Origin: Hemibagrus wyckioides
Lineage: Eukaryota > Chordata > Actinopteri > Siluriformes > Bagridae
Length of the DNA stretch: 64,000 nucleotides
Assembly (NCBI RefSeq): GCF_019097595.1
Contig: NC_080713.1
Location: forward strand, 4,831,199-4,895,198
Reading direction: 5' to 3'
Shown piece by piece: positions 62,401-64,000 of the stretch. How positions within the stretch are numbered: position 1 is the stretch's first letter; each line of letters opens with the position of its first letter. The notes beneath the pieces are model-generated. The model ran no database searches. It worked only from the letters and a program-made list of their open reading frames with translations, and was not told the origin of the DNA. Made by a program: the position numbers and the translations under genes.

Positions 62401-64000
62401 TCAGATTATGAATGGCAGATGCCTGATGTACAATATATATTCGTTTCTATTTCAAATACCTGTGTCCAAATAATGGCTGTATAGCCTCTTATTTTCTTCT
62501 AGTACTATTTACTAGGGATGTATTGATACCCACACTGACAAAAGTATGACAATTGATCCAATATCATGCTCTTTTACTCGTGTGCTTATGTACGTGATAC
62601 TGTGTGATGTAAGCCCAGCGTATGTCGGTGCACTACAGGAACAGATGTCAGGAAATGACACCAGTCTGGAGGCATTACGTGATTAATGATCAATGATAAA
62701 AAACAGACTGCGAAATTGTTCTTTGTGTGAAAATGTCAAGAAGAGAAACTATTCGACAGTACAATTTAAGTAACCTGCAAAAAGCATCTTTATGGGATGG
62801 TGTATTTAATGTAGAACAGAAGGAGCGCTGACCTGAGCGCACAGAGCAGCTGTCATTAAGCTCAAGTGAGTGTGCAGAGAGCTAATTATGTGTAAGAGCA
62901 ATTCAGTTCAGTGAGGACTGAGACACATACGATGTCTCGCGGACAAACCGCAGTTCGCAGCACATCGCACTCGCTTTTAATTGCTAATGCTCTGTCTGCT
63001 CATGTTCTCACAGTATAGGTCAAATTGAAAGACTTAAATATAAACCTCGGCACCTGAAGCTAACTGCTAGCTGCATACAACACAAACGGAGCTAAATAAC
63101 ATGTTTCATGGCCATCCTGATTGATTAATGCTAAGTAGGTTACTCATTTCGGGAGCAGTATTAGCTTTAGCATTGCTGAGTACCAGGAAAATTTACTCGT
63201 AGTCATATTCAAAAATGATCCGAATGCATCCGTAGTGTTTACATTCGTTTGTTTCCTCTTGTGTTCCTCTTCACGCACTGATGCCACTTTTCCATGCTAT
63301 GAAAGGCCACATTAGTGCCTAATAATCTCAGTCATTAACATGCAAAGCTGGTTTCTAACCAAGCACAGGAACGAACACACAGACAGCTCTGAATGCCACA
63401 CCCTTTATTCTTCATCTTGTCGGTCTACGGATGGCTGAGTCTCTCTCTTTCTCTCTCTCTCTCTCTCTTTCTCTATCGCTCTCTCGGTCTGTTCTACTGG
63501 CCATGCTTTAATTACTTCATATTCTCTCGCACTAATGGAAACCATGATGAAACTGATTAGACCGCAGCCAGGCCTGAATAGAGTCTCAAATAGAGAGGGG
63601 GTACAGAAAGGAGATGAGGAGAGATAGAGAGAGAACAAGGGGGGTGAAAACACATTAGCTCTTCTGAAATTTGTTTAAGCTTTAGTAGGTATTCCTTCTC
63701 TTTCACTTTCATACCTTTGGAATGAAACGTAGACGTGCCTCTGCACATTCAGTACCGTATAAAAGCTACGACAAAACAGACCGAGAAGGTGAAATAAAAG
63801 ATGAAATGGAGAAGGGCAGCGAGAAGGATGGCGGAGGTTCTTTAATTCTCTCAGCACGTTGCTGCCGTTGGGGCAAAGGGAGACGATTAGCTGTGATGCA
63901 GCCAGCAGTGTGACGGGAGGGCGAGGGGCCGCCGGGGCGAGGGGCAGCAGAAGAGAGATGAGAAAAGAGAGAAACATTATCTTCTGTGTTGCTCGAAGGG
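59466..64000. other. Right-end intergenic region, possible conserved elements
   Basis: No gene is supported. The stretches 60040-60420, 61128-61262 and 63290-63360 are complex, non-repetitive and rich in AATTA/TAAT and ATGCAAA-type cores, as in developmental enhancers, but conservation cannot be judged from one sequence. GA/CT runs lie at about 60880-60920 and 63434-63470. Short frames near 63405-63977 on the minus strand have no recognisable domain. Confidence 0.4.

Noticed and set aside
63405..63977. Three overlapping minus-strand frames
   Set aside because: Driven by CT-rich tracts; no domain or clear start.

Overview
This window looks like a ray-finned fish (teleost) nuclear genome, plausibly an otophysan such as a catfish; the species is inferred, not proven. 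The evidence is vertebrate genes split by GT-AG introns, several Tc1-like and hAT-like DNA transposons, tRNA-derived fish SINEs, and a very high load of micro- and minisatellites. There is no bacterial-type gene organisation, and I saw no CRISPR array or viral genome.

Layout. Positions 1-10417 are best read as part of the first intron of a ryanodine receptor gene on the minus strand. Its 16-codon first coding exon lies at 10418-10465, and the rest of the gene lies beyond the left edge. This stretch holds a 1.8-kb AGT/AGC trinucleotide array and local duplications. Two head-to-tail genes for retinal guanylate cyclase-activating proteins (GCAPs; EF-hand calcium sensors of photoreceptors) follow on the minus strand at 15660-18637 (gene A, 192 aa) and 21663-25944 (gene B, 193 aa). 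Both have four intact exons with identical intron phases. Upstream lie two decayed partial duplicates of gene B. In one (about 26.5-27.1 kb) most of exon 2 is missing and a Tc1 fragment lies in its place. In the other (about 37.0-37.6 kb) exon 2 carries a stop codon and a deletion.

Between these relics, at 31043-32176 on the plus strand, is an intronless coiled-coil protein gene with near-identical 213-bp internal repeats. It has a GC-rich promoter with NRF1-like, GC-box and CRE-like motifs, and a possible divergent first exon lies on the minus strand at about 30.68 kb. Transposon remnants (hAT, piggyBac-like, SINE) fill 32-37 kb. A possible promoter with a perfect palindromic X-box lies at about 38.0-38.2 kb. 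A single-exon rpp25 gene (Alba-family RNase P/MRP subunit) lies on the minus strand at 45207-45896.

The right third (46-64 kb) has no protein gene that I can support. It contains a 1248-bp Tc1-like transposon with an open 343-codon DD34E transposase frame (49904-51151), a hAT-type element with a second MITE nested inside, several members of a second Tc1-like MITE family, a 1.3-kb array of 40-bp repeats (58161-59465), and patches of complex unique sequence that may be conserved non-coding elements.

The clearest gene set is the GCAP cluster. Both proteins should regulate photoreceptor membrane guanylate cyclase in a calcium-dependent way. The strongest unusual signals are the traces of a larger GCAP array, the higher-order minisatellite in a GCAP intron, the nested transposon, and the repeat-expanded coiled-coil gene.
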